Made by a program: the position numbers and the translations under genes. Below are positions 18,971 through 27,250 of a stretch of DNA of 64,000 bases, piece by piece. How positions within the stretch are numbered: position 1 is the stretch's first letter; each line of letters begins with the position of its first letter. Source of the DNA: Halomonas piscis (GTDB lineage: Bacteria; Pseudomonadota; Gammaproteobacteria; Pseudomonadales; Halomonadaceae); NCBI RefSeq assembly GCF_031886125.1, contig NZ_CP119391.1, positions 372,001 to 436,000 of the forward strand. Direction: 5' to 3'. The notes under the pieces were generated by a model, which was given only the letters and a program-made list of their open reading frames with translations, was not told where the DNA came from and did not search any database.

Positions 18971-19827
18971 GGGTCTGTTGACGTTTCATGGCAGGGGTAT
19001 TGGCAGGATAGGGGCAAGCTCACAGAATAAAGGTTCCTAAGCCAACAAACTGCAAGCCTGCCATGCCCCGACAAATGCTCACGGATGAACACTGGCCGAA
19101 GCTGAAATCTATCCTGCTTCAACAAGGTATTTATGACAAGACCGATCTGCGTACCACGGTGGAAGGCATCCTTTATCGGATGCGAACCGGCTGCCCGTGG
19201 CGGGACCTACCGGAGGCGTTTGGCCCCTGGAACACGGTCTACAAGCGCTTCAACGCCTGGTCAGCGAGTGGAAAGCTGATGAGGCTTTTCAGCTCTCTGG
19301 TGGAAGATCCTGATGTCGAGTGGCTATTTATTGATGGTTCCTACGTCAAGGCTCACCAAGATAGCACTGGGGCTGCCACGGAAGATGCAGAAGCCATTGG
19401 CAAAAGTCGTGCAGGCAATACCAGCAAGATCCACTTGGCCGTGGATGCTTATGGGTTGCCGATCGCCTTCAGAATAACCGGGGGTGAAGTGCACGACAGC
19501 ACGGAAGCCCAGGCATTGATTGACGGTTTGCCGGCAGGTGACGCGCTGGTGGCTGACAAAGGCTATGACAGTGAACGTATCCGTGAGCAGGTCGAAGCCA
19601 AAGGAATGGCTGCCGTCATTCCACGCAGGCGTAACTCGAAAAAAGGAAATGCCAATCTGGACAGAGGGTTATATCGCTACCGGCATCTGGTTGAGAATGC
19701 CTTTGCTCGATTGAAACCGTATCGCGCCATTGCGACGCGCTACGATAAGCTCAAACGAAATTACGAAAGCATGGTGGCCTTGGCATGCGGCTTTTTATGG
19801 CTACCAATGTGAAACGTCAACAGGCCC
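18971..19827 (+). mobile_element. IS5-family element, copy 1
   Basis: 857 bp with terminal inverted repeats GGGTCTGTTGACGTTTCA (left) and GGGCCTGTTGACGTTTCA (right, read inward). It is flanked by a TA duplication within CTAG on both sides. It carries one transposase gene and lies at the 3' end of xdhC. A second copy, differing by two amino acids in the transposase, lies at 60137-60993 in the opposite orientation. Confidence 0.92.
19063..19812 (+). CDS. IS5-family transposase (copy 1)
   Basis: DDE transposase of 249 aa in a single frame. The helix-turn-helix part includes MLTDEHWPKLKSIL, and CPWRDLPEAFGPWNTVYKRF is the DUF4096-type segment. The catalytic residues are Asp in FIDGSYVKAHQ, Asp in LVADKGYDS and Glu in HLVENAFARLK. 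It is intact and has residues LF and S where copy 2 has IF and I (KLMRLFSSLVED against KLMRIFISLVED). The gene is antisense to xdhC. Confidence 0.95.
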   Translation: MPRQMLTDEHWPKLKSILLQQGIYDKTDLRTTVEGILYRMRTGCPWRDLPEAFGPWNTVYKRFNAWSASGKLMRLFSSLVEDPDVEWLFIDGSYVKAHQDSTGAATEDAEAIGKSRAGNTSKIHLAVDAYGLPIAFRITGGEVHDSTEAQALIDGLPAGDALVADKGYDSERIREQVEAKGMAAVIPRRRNSKKGNANLDRGLYRYRHLVENAFARLKPYRAIATRYDKLKRNYESMVALACGFLWLPM

Positions 19828-20721
19828 TAGCCTTTGCTGCGACTTTTTCTGGGGGCTTTTGGCTACCGGGTGAAACGCCGCGCGCAGGGTTTCCGGGGCC
19901 ACGCCGCGCCGGTCTGCCGGCGTCTCGGCGGGCTTGAAGGTCAGAAGCTCGGCCATGACCGCAAGCGCAATTTCATACGGCCGCTTGCCGTGGGCGCCGG
20001 CCACGCCGATGGGGCAGCGCACGCCGGCAAGGGCCTCGTCGCCGTGGCCGGCATCGGCCAGCCGGCGGCGAAAGCTTGCCCACTTGGAGCGCGAGCCGAT
20101 CAGTCCTATAGAGGCGCAGTCGCCCCGGCGCAGCAGGGCATCGACAATGGCGCGGTCTTCGCCGTGGTCCTGAGTCATCACCAGCGCGTGGCAGCCCGGC
20201 GGCAGCCCGGCAACGGCCTCGGCCACGTCGGGCTTGCCGTCGCTGCCGGGGACGATATGACGGCGCCGCTGGCGTTCATTGCCCGGGGTGTCGGGGAAGA
20301 TGTCGGCCCGGCTGTCATGCCACAGCAGCTGCCAGGGCAGCGGTGCTATCAGGTCGGCCAGCTCGCGGCCGACGTTGCCCGCACCGAACAGCGCCACCTG
20401 CATCTCGGCGCCGGCAAAAAGCTCGAGCATGACGTGGACGTAGCCGCCGCAGCACTGGCCGCTGCGCCCGCCCAGCGGAAAGGCTTCCAGCCGGGTGCCG
20501 CTTTCGCCCGCGGCCAACGCTTCCCGGGCGGTTTCCATCACCTGCCACTCGAAGTGGCCGCCGCCCAGGGTATCGTGGACGGTGTCCGGCGTAATCACCA
20601 TCTTGGTGCCCGGCTCCCGGGGGGTGGAGCCCGCCACCCCCACCACGCTTGCCAGCGCATGGGGGCGGGCTTCGCGCTGGAGGCGATCAAGGGCGCCGTG
20701 CCAGACGTCATGCGGGCTCAT
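19801..20721 (-). CDS. xdhC: Xanthine dehydrogenase accessory protein XdhC, C-terminus altered by IS insertion
   Basis: Binds the molybdenum cofactor and supports its sulfuration and insertion into xanthine dehydrogenase. Cytosolic, 306 aa. An N-terminal XdhC/CoxI segment (GSTPREPGTKMVI, RSGQCCGGYVHV) is followed by a Rossmann-like domain (ALFGAGNVGRELADLI) and the C-terminal GLIGSRSKWASFRRRL motif. The last eight residues (GPVDVSHW) and the stop codon come from the IS5-type element. Removing the element and one TA restores the reading R-L-A-stop, so only the last residue is lost and seven are added, and the protein is probably functional. The start overlaps the xdhB end by 14 bp. Confidence 0.92.
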   Translation of the reverse strand: MSPHDVWHGALDRLQREARPHALASVVGVAGSTPREPGTKMVITPDTVHDTLGGGHFEWQVMETAREALAAGESGTRLEAFPLGGRSGQCCGGYVHVMLELFAGAEMQVALFGAGNVGRELADLIAPLPWQLLWHDSRADIFPDTPGNERQRRRHIVPGSDGKPDVAEAVAGLPPGCHALVMTQDHGEDRAIVDALLRRGDCASIGLIGSRSKWASFRRRLADAGHGDEALAGVRCPIGVAGAHGKRPYEIALAVMAELLTFKPAETPADRRGVAPETLRAAFHPVAKSPQKKSQQRLGPVDVSHW

Positions 20722-23170
20722 GGTTGGGCCTCGCGTTTTTGCTGTCGGCCTGCTGGCGCAGGGTTTCGGCCGCCATCAGCACGCGCTCGGGGGTGGCCGG
20801 GGTGTCCAGCACCGGGCAGAAGCGATAGTCCACCAGGCTTGCCAGGGCGTCGCGCAGCGCCGACCACACCGAGATACCCAGCACGAAGGGCGGCTCGCCC
20901 ACGGCCTTGGAGCGATAGATGCTGGCCTGGGAGTTGGGGTGGCCTTCCATGAGCTTGACGTTGAACGTCTCCGGCGTGTCGCCAAAGGTCGGGATGTTGT
21001 AGGTGGAAGGCCCGACGGTGGTCAGCTGGCCCTTGTCGTTCCACTTGAGCTCTTCGCTGGTCATCCAGCCCATGGCCTGGATGAAGCCGCCCTCGACCTG
21101 GCCGATGTCGATGGCCGGGTTCAGCGAGTCGCCGACGTCGTGGAGGATGTCCACGCGGCTGACGCGGTATTCGCCGGAGAGCATGTCCACTTCCACCTCG
21201 GACACCGCGGCGCCGTGGGCGTAGTAGTAGAAGGGGCGACCCCGGCCGGTGGCGCGGTCGTAGTGGATCAGCGGCGTGGCGTAGAAACCTTTTTCCGACA
21301 GCGAAATGCGCCCGAAGTAGGCGGCCTGTACCAGCTCGCCCCAGCTGATGCGATGCTCGTCGGCGCCGATGCCGGCGATCAGTTCGCCGTGCTCCAGGCG
21401 CATGGTTTCGCGGTCGAGCCCGCCGGCGGCGTGGTCAAAGTGGGCGGAGGCAAAGTCGAACAGCCGCTCGCGCAGCTTGCTGGCAGCATCCCTGGCAGCC
21501 ATGCCGTTCAGATCGGCGCCGCTCGAGGCCGCGGTGGGCGAGGTGTTGGGCACCTTGTCGGTGCGGGTAGCGGTAATGCGTACCTTGTCCAGGTCGAGCC
21601 CCAGCTCGCGCGCCACCACCTGGCAGATCTTGGTGTGCAGCCCCTGGCCCATCTCGGTGCCGCCGTGGTTGATCATCACGCTGCCGTCGGTGTAGACGTG
21701 CAGCAGCGCGCCCGCCTGGTTGAGGTGCTGGGCGGTGAACGAGATGCCGAACTTCACCGGCGTCAGCGCCAGGCCGCGCTTGACGATCGGACTTTGGGCG
21801 TTGAAGCGAGTGATCTCCCGGCGCCGATTCCAGTAGTCGCTGCTTTCCTCCAGCTGGCTGATGACGTCGTGCAAGAGCGGAATCTGCTCCACCCGCTGGC
21901 CGTAGTGGGTGACGTTGCGCGGGGTGCCGTCGGGGTCGGCGTCGCGGTAGAGGTTGCGCTTGCGCACGGTGAGCGGGTCTTCGCCGACGTAGCGGGCAAT
22001 GTCGTCCATGGCGCGCTCGATGATCATCACGCCCTGGGGGCCGCCAAAACCGCGAAACGCGGTGTTGGAAGCGGTGTGGGTTTTGGCGCGCTTGCCGGTG
22101 ACCCGGGCGTCGCCCAGCGAGTAGGCGTTGTCGGCGTGGAACATGGCGCGGTCCACTACGGCCTCGGACAGGTCCGGCGAGTAGCCGCAGTCGCCGACGA
22201 TGTCGATATCGCCGCCGGTGAGGACGCCGCGCTCGTCAAAGCCGAGCCTGTAGGCGTTGTGGAAGGGATGGCGCTTGCCGGTGCCGCGGGTGTCGTCGGC
22301 TCGGGGCAGGCGCACCTTGGCCGCCCGTCCGGTGCGCCGGGCGATGATCGCGGCGATGCACGCCCAGGGCGAGGCCTGGGTTTCCTTGCCGCCGAAGCCG
22401 CCGCCCATGCGCCGGTTGGACACCGTCACCGCGTGGAAGGGAATGCCCAGCACCTCGGCCACGAGCTTTTGCGTCTCGCTGGGGTGCTGATTGGACGTAT
22501 GCACGAGCACGCCTTCGTCTTCGGTGGGCTCGACCAGGCAGGCCTGGCCTTCCAGGTAGAAGTGCTCCTGGCCGCCGACGAACTGGGTGCCTTCGAGGAC
22601 GTGGGGTGAGCCGTCGAGGGCAGCCTGCCAGTCGCCGCGCTCGTGAACGTGGGTGGGGCGCACCAGCTCTTCGCGCTCGGCGGCGGCCACCGGGTCCAGG
22701 TTTGCCGGCTGCTCGTCGATTTCCACGACCGCGGCCTTGACCGCCTGGCGGGCGATCTTGTAGCTCTCCGCGGCCACGGCAAAGAGGCTCTGACCGGCGT
22801 AGCTGATTTCGTCATGGGCAAAGATGGGGTCGCCGGGAAACACCGGGCCGATGTCGGTATGCCCGGGCACGTCGTCAAGGCTGATCACGTCCACGACGCC
22901 GGGAAATGCTCTCACCTTGTCAAGTTCCAGCCGCGTGAGGCGGCCGTGGGCCGCCGGCGACTGGCCGACCATGACGTGCAGAGTGCGCACCGGCGTGGTC
23001 AGGTCGTCGATGTAGGCAGCCCGGCCGGTAACGTGCTTCACCGCGCTTTCGTGGGGGCGGGCGCTGCCGGCGCCGCCCTGGCTGACCACGGCGTCGCGGG
23101 CGACGGGGGCATCGCCCTGGTTGCGATGCCGGGTATCGCGGGGAAGGTCGATATCAGTGAGCGTACGCAT
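20708..23170 (-). CDS. xdhB: Xanthine dehydrogenase, molybdopterin-binding subunit
   Basis: Large catalytic subunit that oxidises hypoxanthine and xanthine to urate. At 820 aa it carries the aldehyde oxidase/xanthine dehydrogenase alpha/beta hammerhead domain (about residues 40-150, with GRAAYIDDL), then the molybdenum-cofactor domains with NRRMGGGFGGKE, the AFRGFGGPQG cofactor loop, GGTEMGQGLHTKI and the C-terminal KAVGEPPFVLG, whose glutamate is the catalytic base. It is in an operon with xdhA (17-bp overlap) and xdhC. Coding lies on the minus strand throughout; long opposite-strand frames are byproducts of GC bias. Confidence 0.96.
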   Translation of the reverse strand: MRTLTDIDLPRDTRHRNQGDAPVARDAVVSQGGAGSARPHESAVKHVTGRAAYIDDLTTPVRTLHVMVGQSPAAHGRLTRLELDKVRAFPGVVDVISLDDVPGHTDIGPVFPGDPIFAHDEISYAGQSLFAVAAESYKIARQAVKAAVVEIDEQPANLDPVAAAEREELVRPTHVHERGDWQAALDGSPHVLEGTQFVGGQEHFYLEGQACLVEPTEDEGVLVHTSNQHPSETQKLVAEVLGIPFHAVTVSNRRMGGGFGGKETQASPWACIAAIIARRTGRAAKVRLPRADDTRGTGKRHPFHNAYRLGFDERGVLTGGDIDIVGDCGYSPDLSEAVVDRAMFHADNAYSLGDARVTGKRAKTHTASNTAFRGFGGPQGVMIIERAMDDIARYVGEDPLTVRKRNLYRDADPDGTPRNVTHYGQRVEQIPLLHDVISQLEESSDYWNRRREITRFNAQSPIVKRGLALTPVKFGISFTAQHLNQAGALLHVYTDGSVMINHGGTEMGQGLHTKICQVVARELGLDLDKVRITATRTDKVPNTSPTAASSGADLNGMAARDAASKLRERLFDFASAHFDHAAGGLDRETMRLEHGELIAGIGADEHRISWGELVQAAYFGRISLSEKGFYATPLIHYDRATGRGRPFYYYAHGAAVSEVEVDMLSGEYRVSRVDILHDVGDSLNPAIDIGQVEGGFIQAMGWMTSEELKWNDKGQLTTVGPSTYNIPTFGDTPETFNVKLMEGHPNSQASIYRSKAVGEPPFVLGISVWSALRDALASLVDYRFCPVLDTPATPERVLMAAETLRQQADSKNARPNHEPA

Positions 23171-24695
23171 CGAGGGTCACCTTGGTCGCTGTGTTGTTGT
23201 TATGGCTGCTGTTAAGGCCATGGCTATCGTTGCTGGCGCTGCGGGATTCGGCGTCGATCATCAGGCGCAGCCGTTCCAGCAGGTTGCCGGCGGCAAGGGT
23301 GCGGTAGTCGGCGCTGCCGCGCATGTCCGACATGGGCGTCAGCTCCTTGGCCAGCGCCGCCCGGGCGTGGGCAAAGGCGGCGGCGTCCGGGCGGCTGCCT
23401 TCAAGGGCCGCCTCGGCGGTGGGCGCCCGGCGGGGAATGGCCGCCATGCCGCCAAAGGCGAGGCGGACATCGCGCATCGCGCCGTCTTCCAGGCGCCAGG
23501 AAAAGGCGCCCAGCACCGCGGAAATATCGTCTTCCCGGCGCTTGGACAGCTTCCACACCTTGAGCTGTTGCCCGGCCGCGGGGCGCGGGAGAAATACCGC
23601 GGCGATGAACTCGTCGGCGTCCATGGCGATTTTCTTGTAGTCGAGGAAGAAGTCCTCGAGCGGAAGCTCCCGGCTGCCCCGGGGGCCGTCCAGCCGCAGG
23701 CGGGCGTCCAGCGCCAGTAGCGTCGGCGGGGTATCGCCGATGGGCGAGGCGTTGGCAATGTTGCCGCCCAGGGTGGCGCGGTTGCGGATCTGGGAGCCTG
23801 CAAAGCGGTGCATCATGTGCTCGAATGCCGGATAGGGCTCTGCCAAAAGCGGCATTAGCCGCGTCAGCGTTACCGAAGCGCCGATCCACCAGCCGGTGTC
23901 AACTTCCTCGATCGCGGTGAGTTCGGCGACCCGGCGCACGTCGATGATGTCCGTGAAGTCCTTTACCTGCTGGGTAGTTTCCAGCCACAGGTCGGTGCCG
24001 CCGGCTACCAGGCGTGCCTCTGGGCGTTTAGCCTTGAGCTCGCGCAGAGAGGCGATATCACGAGGCATGGCGTAGCCCGGGGCCTTGCCGATGTCGGCAT
24101 GACGGTTGTCGGTATGGCCTTCGTTGCTGCCCACGTCCTTGGCCAGCGCTGCCACGTTGGTGCCAAGCGAGGCGTCCGCCGCCCAGGCGGGCGTGGCTTT
24201 GGGGTGATCCTGCATGGTGAGGGCGGCATCGCGGATCGGGCGGTAGCCGGTGCAGCGGCAGAGGTTGCCGCCAAGCACCCCTTCCAGGCGCTGCTGGGTC
24301 AGCGGGGCCGGGTGCTTTTGCTGGTCTTCATACAGAGTGAAAAGCGACATGACAATGCCCGGGGTGCAAAAGCCGCACTGGCTGCCGTGGCACTCGACCA
24401 TCGCCGCCTGGGCCGGATGCAGGCGCTCGTCGTCGGCCAGTCCTTCTACCGTGACCAGATGGCAGCCGCTTAGCTGGTGCGCCGGCGTGACGCAGGCGTT
24501 GGCGCTGTGGTAGCGGATCTCGCCGCCGGCGTCGGCTTCGCCGATGGCGACGGTGCAGGCGCCGCAGTCGCCGGTGGCGCAGCCTTCCTTGGTGCCGGTC
24601 TGGCCAAGCTGTTCGCGCAATAGCTCCAGAATGCTGGTGTCGGCGCTGACGCCTTCCAGGCGCTGGCGCTTGCCGTTGAGGTAAAAGTCAATCAT
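23154..24695 (-). CDS. xdhA: Xanthine dehydrogenase, FeS/FAD small subunit
   Basis: Electron-transfer subunit passing electrons from the molybdenum site to NAD+. The N-terminal [2Fe-2S] ferredoxin domain has CATGDCGACTVAIG (Cys39, 44, 47). A second [2Fe-2S] helical domain has HGSQCGFCTPG and CRCTGYRP. After a linker comes the FAD-binding domain (RLVAGGTDLWLE; TLGGNIANASPIGDTPP) and the CO dehydrogenase-type C-terminal domain. 513 aa. It is the first gene of the xdhABC operon. Its promoter spacer holds a RutR-type palindrome, indicating control by the divergent TetR-family gene. Confidence 0.96.
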   Translation of the reverse strand: MIDFYLNGKRQRLEGVSADTSILELLREQLGQTGTKEGCATGDCGACTVAIGEADAGGEIRYHSANACVTPAHQLSGCHLVTVEGLADDERLHPAQAAMVECHGSQCGFCTPGIVMSLFTLYEDQQKHPAPLTQQRLEGVLGGNLCRCTGYRPIRDAALTMQDHPKATPAWAADASLGTNVAALAKDVGSNEGHTDNRHADIGKAPGYAMPRDIASLRELKAKRPEARLVAGGTDLWLETTQQVKDFTDIIDVRRVAELTAIEEVDTGWWIGASVTLTRLMPLLAEPYPAFEHMMHRFAGSQIRNRATLGGNIANASPIGDTPPTLLALDARLRLDGPRGSRELPLEDFFLDYKKIAMDADEFIAAVFLPRPAAGQQLKVWKLSKRREDDISAVLGAFSWRLEDGAMRDVRLAFGGMAAIPRRAPTAEAALEGSRPDAAAFAHARAALAKELTPMSDMRGSADYRTLAAGNLLERLRLMIDAESRSASNDSHGLNSSHNNNTATKVTLDAYAH

Positions 24696-24779
24696 GGTCG
24701 GCTCCGGTTGTCATTGTCGTGGCCCGGCTGTCGTTGTCGTGATGAAGTGGGCGGCTGGCCGCGCGTCGGGATGACTTTG

Positions 24780-24808
24780 ATTCTTGACCACATGGTCAGC
24801 TTTATCAA
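24780..24808 (-). promoter_or_regulatory. xdhA promoter with RutR-type operator
   Basis: The palindrome TTGACCACATGGTCAG (24784-24799) matches the E. coli RutR consensus TTGACCA-nn-TGGTCAA at 13 of its 14 defined bases. Read on the minus strand, it fills the spacer between a TTGATA -35 (24803-24808) and an AAGAAT -10 (24780-24785), where bound repressor would block polymerase. Confidence 0.75.
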
Positions 24809-24967
24809 GTCGTTTTGTTCTGCCACTTTTGTCTAATCGCCAACGGCTCAGCGCCGGCGGCGGCCCCGCCTCCGCCGCGGGGGAATTGCCTTGGCGGCGG
24901 CATTTCAGGCAAGATTCAGCTTTGCCTACGCGTGCCGCTGTGTGCGCTGACGAGAAAGCGAGGGCCC

Positions 24968-25657
24968 ATGGCCAAGGCTGATTTCCCCCCTGAACAGGAG
25001 GCCGGCGCCATCCGCCGGCGCAACGAGCAGGCGATTTTGCAGGCCGCCGAGGGCGTTTTTTCACGCCACGGCTACCGCGGCGCCAGCCTGCAGGAAATCG
25101 CCCGGCAGGCCGGGCTGCCCAAGTCCAACGTGCTTTACTACATGGGCAGCAAGCGCAAGCTTTATGTGCGCCTGCTGGAGCGTATGATGACGCGCTGGAA
25201 CGCGATTCTGGACAGCATCTCCCCGGAGGACGACCCGGTCGAGGTCATCTCGGCCTTCATCCGCGCCAAGATCCGGCTGTCCCAGAGCCATCCCGCAGGC
25301 TCGCGGCTGTTTGCCAGCGAAATCCTCGGCGGTGCGCCGTTCTTGCAGGACTATCTCCAGGGCGAGCTGCGCGAATGGGTGGAAAACCGCGCGGCGGTGC
25401 TTCGCCAGTGGGCCGATCGGGGCCTGATGGACCCGGTGGATCCGGTGTGGCTGATTTTCCTCATCTGGTCGTCAACCCAGCACTACGCCGACTTTGAGGC
25501 CCAGGTGCTGGGCATTACCGGCCGCGCGACGCTTGACGACGAGGATCTGGAAGACATCACGCAGTTTCTGATCCGGGTGGTCATCAAGGGATGTGGCATC
25601 AAGCGCCCGGCCGCCGTGGAGACGCCGCCCGAAGCTCTCCAGGCGGCAGATCGCTGA
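24968..25657 (+). CDS. TetR-family regulator, RutR-like
   Basis: Probable regulator of the purine genes on both sides. The TetR helix-turn-helix (residues about 20-66) includes AILQAAEGVFSRHGYRGAS, LQEIARQAGLPKSNVLYY and GSKRKLYVRLLE. The C-terminal ligand domain has SRLFASEILGGAPFL, a hallmark of the RutR C-terminal family that binds pyrimidine or purine-related effectors. It is 229 aa from the ATG at 24968. Divergent from xdhA and convergent with the NCS2 permease, it sits between two RutR-like operators, and the three facts together support it as their regulator. The effector (uracil, xanthine, urate or other) is not determined. Confidence 0.85.
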   Translation: MAKADFPPEQEAGAIRRRNEQAILQAAEGVFSRHGYRGASLQEIARQAGLPKSNVLYYMGSKRKLYVRLLERMMTRWNAILDSISPEDDPVEVISAFIRAKIRLSQSHPAGSRLFASEILGGAPFLQDYLQGELREWVENRAAVLRQWADRGLMDPVDPVWLIFLIWSSTQHYADFEAQVLGITGRATLDDEDLEDITQFLIRVVIKGCGIKRPAAVETPPEALQAADR

Positions 25658-25669
25658 CTTGCGCCTGGC

Positions 25670-27037
25670 TTACTGGGCGGTGAGCAGCATGACCAGGGAC
25701 AGCGCCGCGGTAACCCACATGGCCGGCTTGATTTCTTCCAGGCGCCCGGTGAGCACCTTGATCAGCACAAAGCTGATGAAGCCGAAGGCGATCCCCAGCG
25801 TGATCGAATAGGTCAGCGGCATCAGGATGATGGCGAGAAACGCCGGGAAGGCCTGATCAAAGCGCTCCCATTCCACCTTGCTGATCGGCGCCATCATGAA
25901 AAGCCCCACCATGACCAGCGCCGGCGCGGTGGCGATGCCCGGCACCAGCGACAGCAGCGGTGAGAGAAACAGAAACGGCAGGAACAGAAACGCGATCACC
26001 AGCGCTACCAGCCCGGTACGGCCGCCCTGGGCCACCCCGGCGCCGGATTCCACGAACGTCTGGGCGGCGCTGGTGCCCAGCGGCGCGGCGATCATCGAGG
26101 AAAAGGCGTCCACCGTCATGGAGCGCTTGAGGTTGCGCGGGTTGCCGTCTTCGTCCTTGAGCTCGGGAGCGGCTTCCGACAGCGCCATGAAGCACGACAT
26201 GGCGTCGAAGAAGTTGGTGAACAGCATGACAAAGATGAACGGCAGGTAGGCGACTTTCAGCGCCCCCAGAATATCCACTTTCATCACCGCGCTGAAGTCC
26301 GGCCAGGCGGCAAGACCCGTCCAGGCGACCAGCACCTCGTCGCCCCACAGCCGGCCCATGGGCGCGGCAACCAGGGTGGTCAGGGCAATGCCCATGACGA
26401 GCGCGCCGTTGAAGCGCAGGATGACGAAGACCGCGGTGGCAATCAGCCCCAGAAAAAACGTCGCCAGGTGGGCATCCATGTTGCCAAGCGTGACGATGGT
26501 AGCGTCGCTGCCGACGATAAAGCCGGCGTTTTGCAGCCCGACAAAGGTGATAAAAAGCCCGATGCCGCAGGTGATCGCATAGCGCAGCGACGACGGAATT
26601 GCTTCGATCACGGCCTTGCGCACGTTGAATAGCGCCAGCACCGCAAAGATCACCCCGGACCAGAACACGCAGCCAAGCGCCACCTCCCAGCTAAGACCCG
26701 CGCCCAGCACCAGAGTGTAGGTAAACAGCGCGTTCATGCCCATCCCGGGAGCGACCAGAATGGGGTTACGGGCGTAAAACGCCATCGCCAGGCTGCCCAT
26801 GAAGCTGATGATTACCGTAGCCGACAAAGCGGCAGAAAAGGGAATACCCGCATCGTTGAGCACCGCGGGGTTGACCACGATGATGTACATCCCGGCCAGA
26901 AAGGTGGCCAGACCGGCAAGGATTTCGGTTTTGACGCTGGAGCCGCGTTTGGACACGTTGAAGAAACGGTCCAGGAATGACAGACGGTCGGGACTCGTGT
27001 TGAGCGCCTCGTTGGCGCGAGCGGTTGTCTCGTTCAT
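25670..27037 (-). CDS. NCS2 family purine permease (AzgA-like)
   Basis: Proton-coupled importer of adenine, guanine or hypoxanthine, supplying the guaD/xdh pathway. 455 aa from the ATG at 27037. The AzgA-type N-terminal segment (KTEILAGLATFLAGMYIIVVNPAVL) and MGMNALFTYTLVLG motif are present. Other marks are the NFFDAMSCFMAL helix, the GTSAAQTFVESGAGVAQGGRTGL motif and a SITLGIAFGFI segment near the C-terminus. About 12-14 membrane segments. It ends 12 bp from the convergent regulator's stop codon. A RutR-like palindrome lies 129 bp upstream of its start. Which purine it prefers is not shown by sequence alone. Confidence 0.9.
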   Translation of the reverse strand: MNETTARANEALNTSPDRLSFLDRFFNVSKRGSSVKTEILAGLATFLAGMYIIVVNPAVLNDAGIPFSAALSATVIISFMGSLAMAFYARNPILVAPGMGMNALFTYTLVLGAGLSWEVALGCVFWSGVIFAVLALFNVRKAVIEAIPSSLRYAITCGIGLFITFVGLQNAGFIVGSDATIVTLGNMDAHLATFFLGLIATAVFVILRFNGALVMGIALTTLVAAPMGRLWGDEVLVAWTGLAAWPDFSAVMKVDILGALKVAYLPFIFVMLFTNFFDAMSCFMALSEAAPELKDEDGNPRNLKRSMTVDAFSSMIAAPLGTSAAQTFVESGAGVAQGGRTGLVALVIAFLFLPFLFLSPLLSLVPGIATAPALVMVGLFMMAPISKVEWERFDQAFPAFLAIILMPLTYSITLGIAFGFISFVLIKVLTGRLEEIKPAMWVTAALSLVMLLTAQ

Positions 27038-27165
27038 ACCCCTACCTGTTTGTTGTTGTGGCTTGAGCCGTTGTGGCTTGAGTCGTTGCAATGAGCGTTA
27101 TTGCTGCCTGGGCCGAGATGGCTGGAGGTATCGTTATCGGATAGCGGCGAGGCTTTCGCCATTTC

Positions 27166-27181
27166 CTGACCTATTGGTCAA
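27166..27181 (-). promoter_or_regulatory. Second RutR-type operator, upstream of the purine permease
   Basis: CTGACCTATTGGTCAA matches TTGACCA-nn-TGGTCAA at 12 of 14 defined positions. It lies 129 bp upstream of the permease start codon. With the site at 24784 it suggests a local regulon of the RutR-like protein. Confidence 0.65.
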
Positions 27182-27250
27182 ATAACGAGTCAAGCCTAGC
27201 CACCCGGGGTAAGCCGGTCAAGGCAGGGAAAAGCCGGACTGCTTACGACT

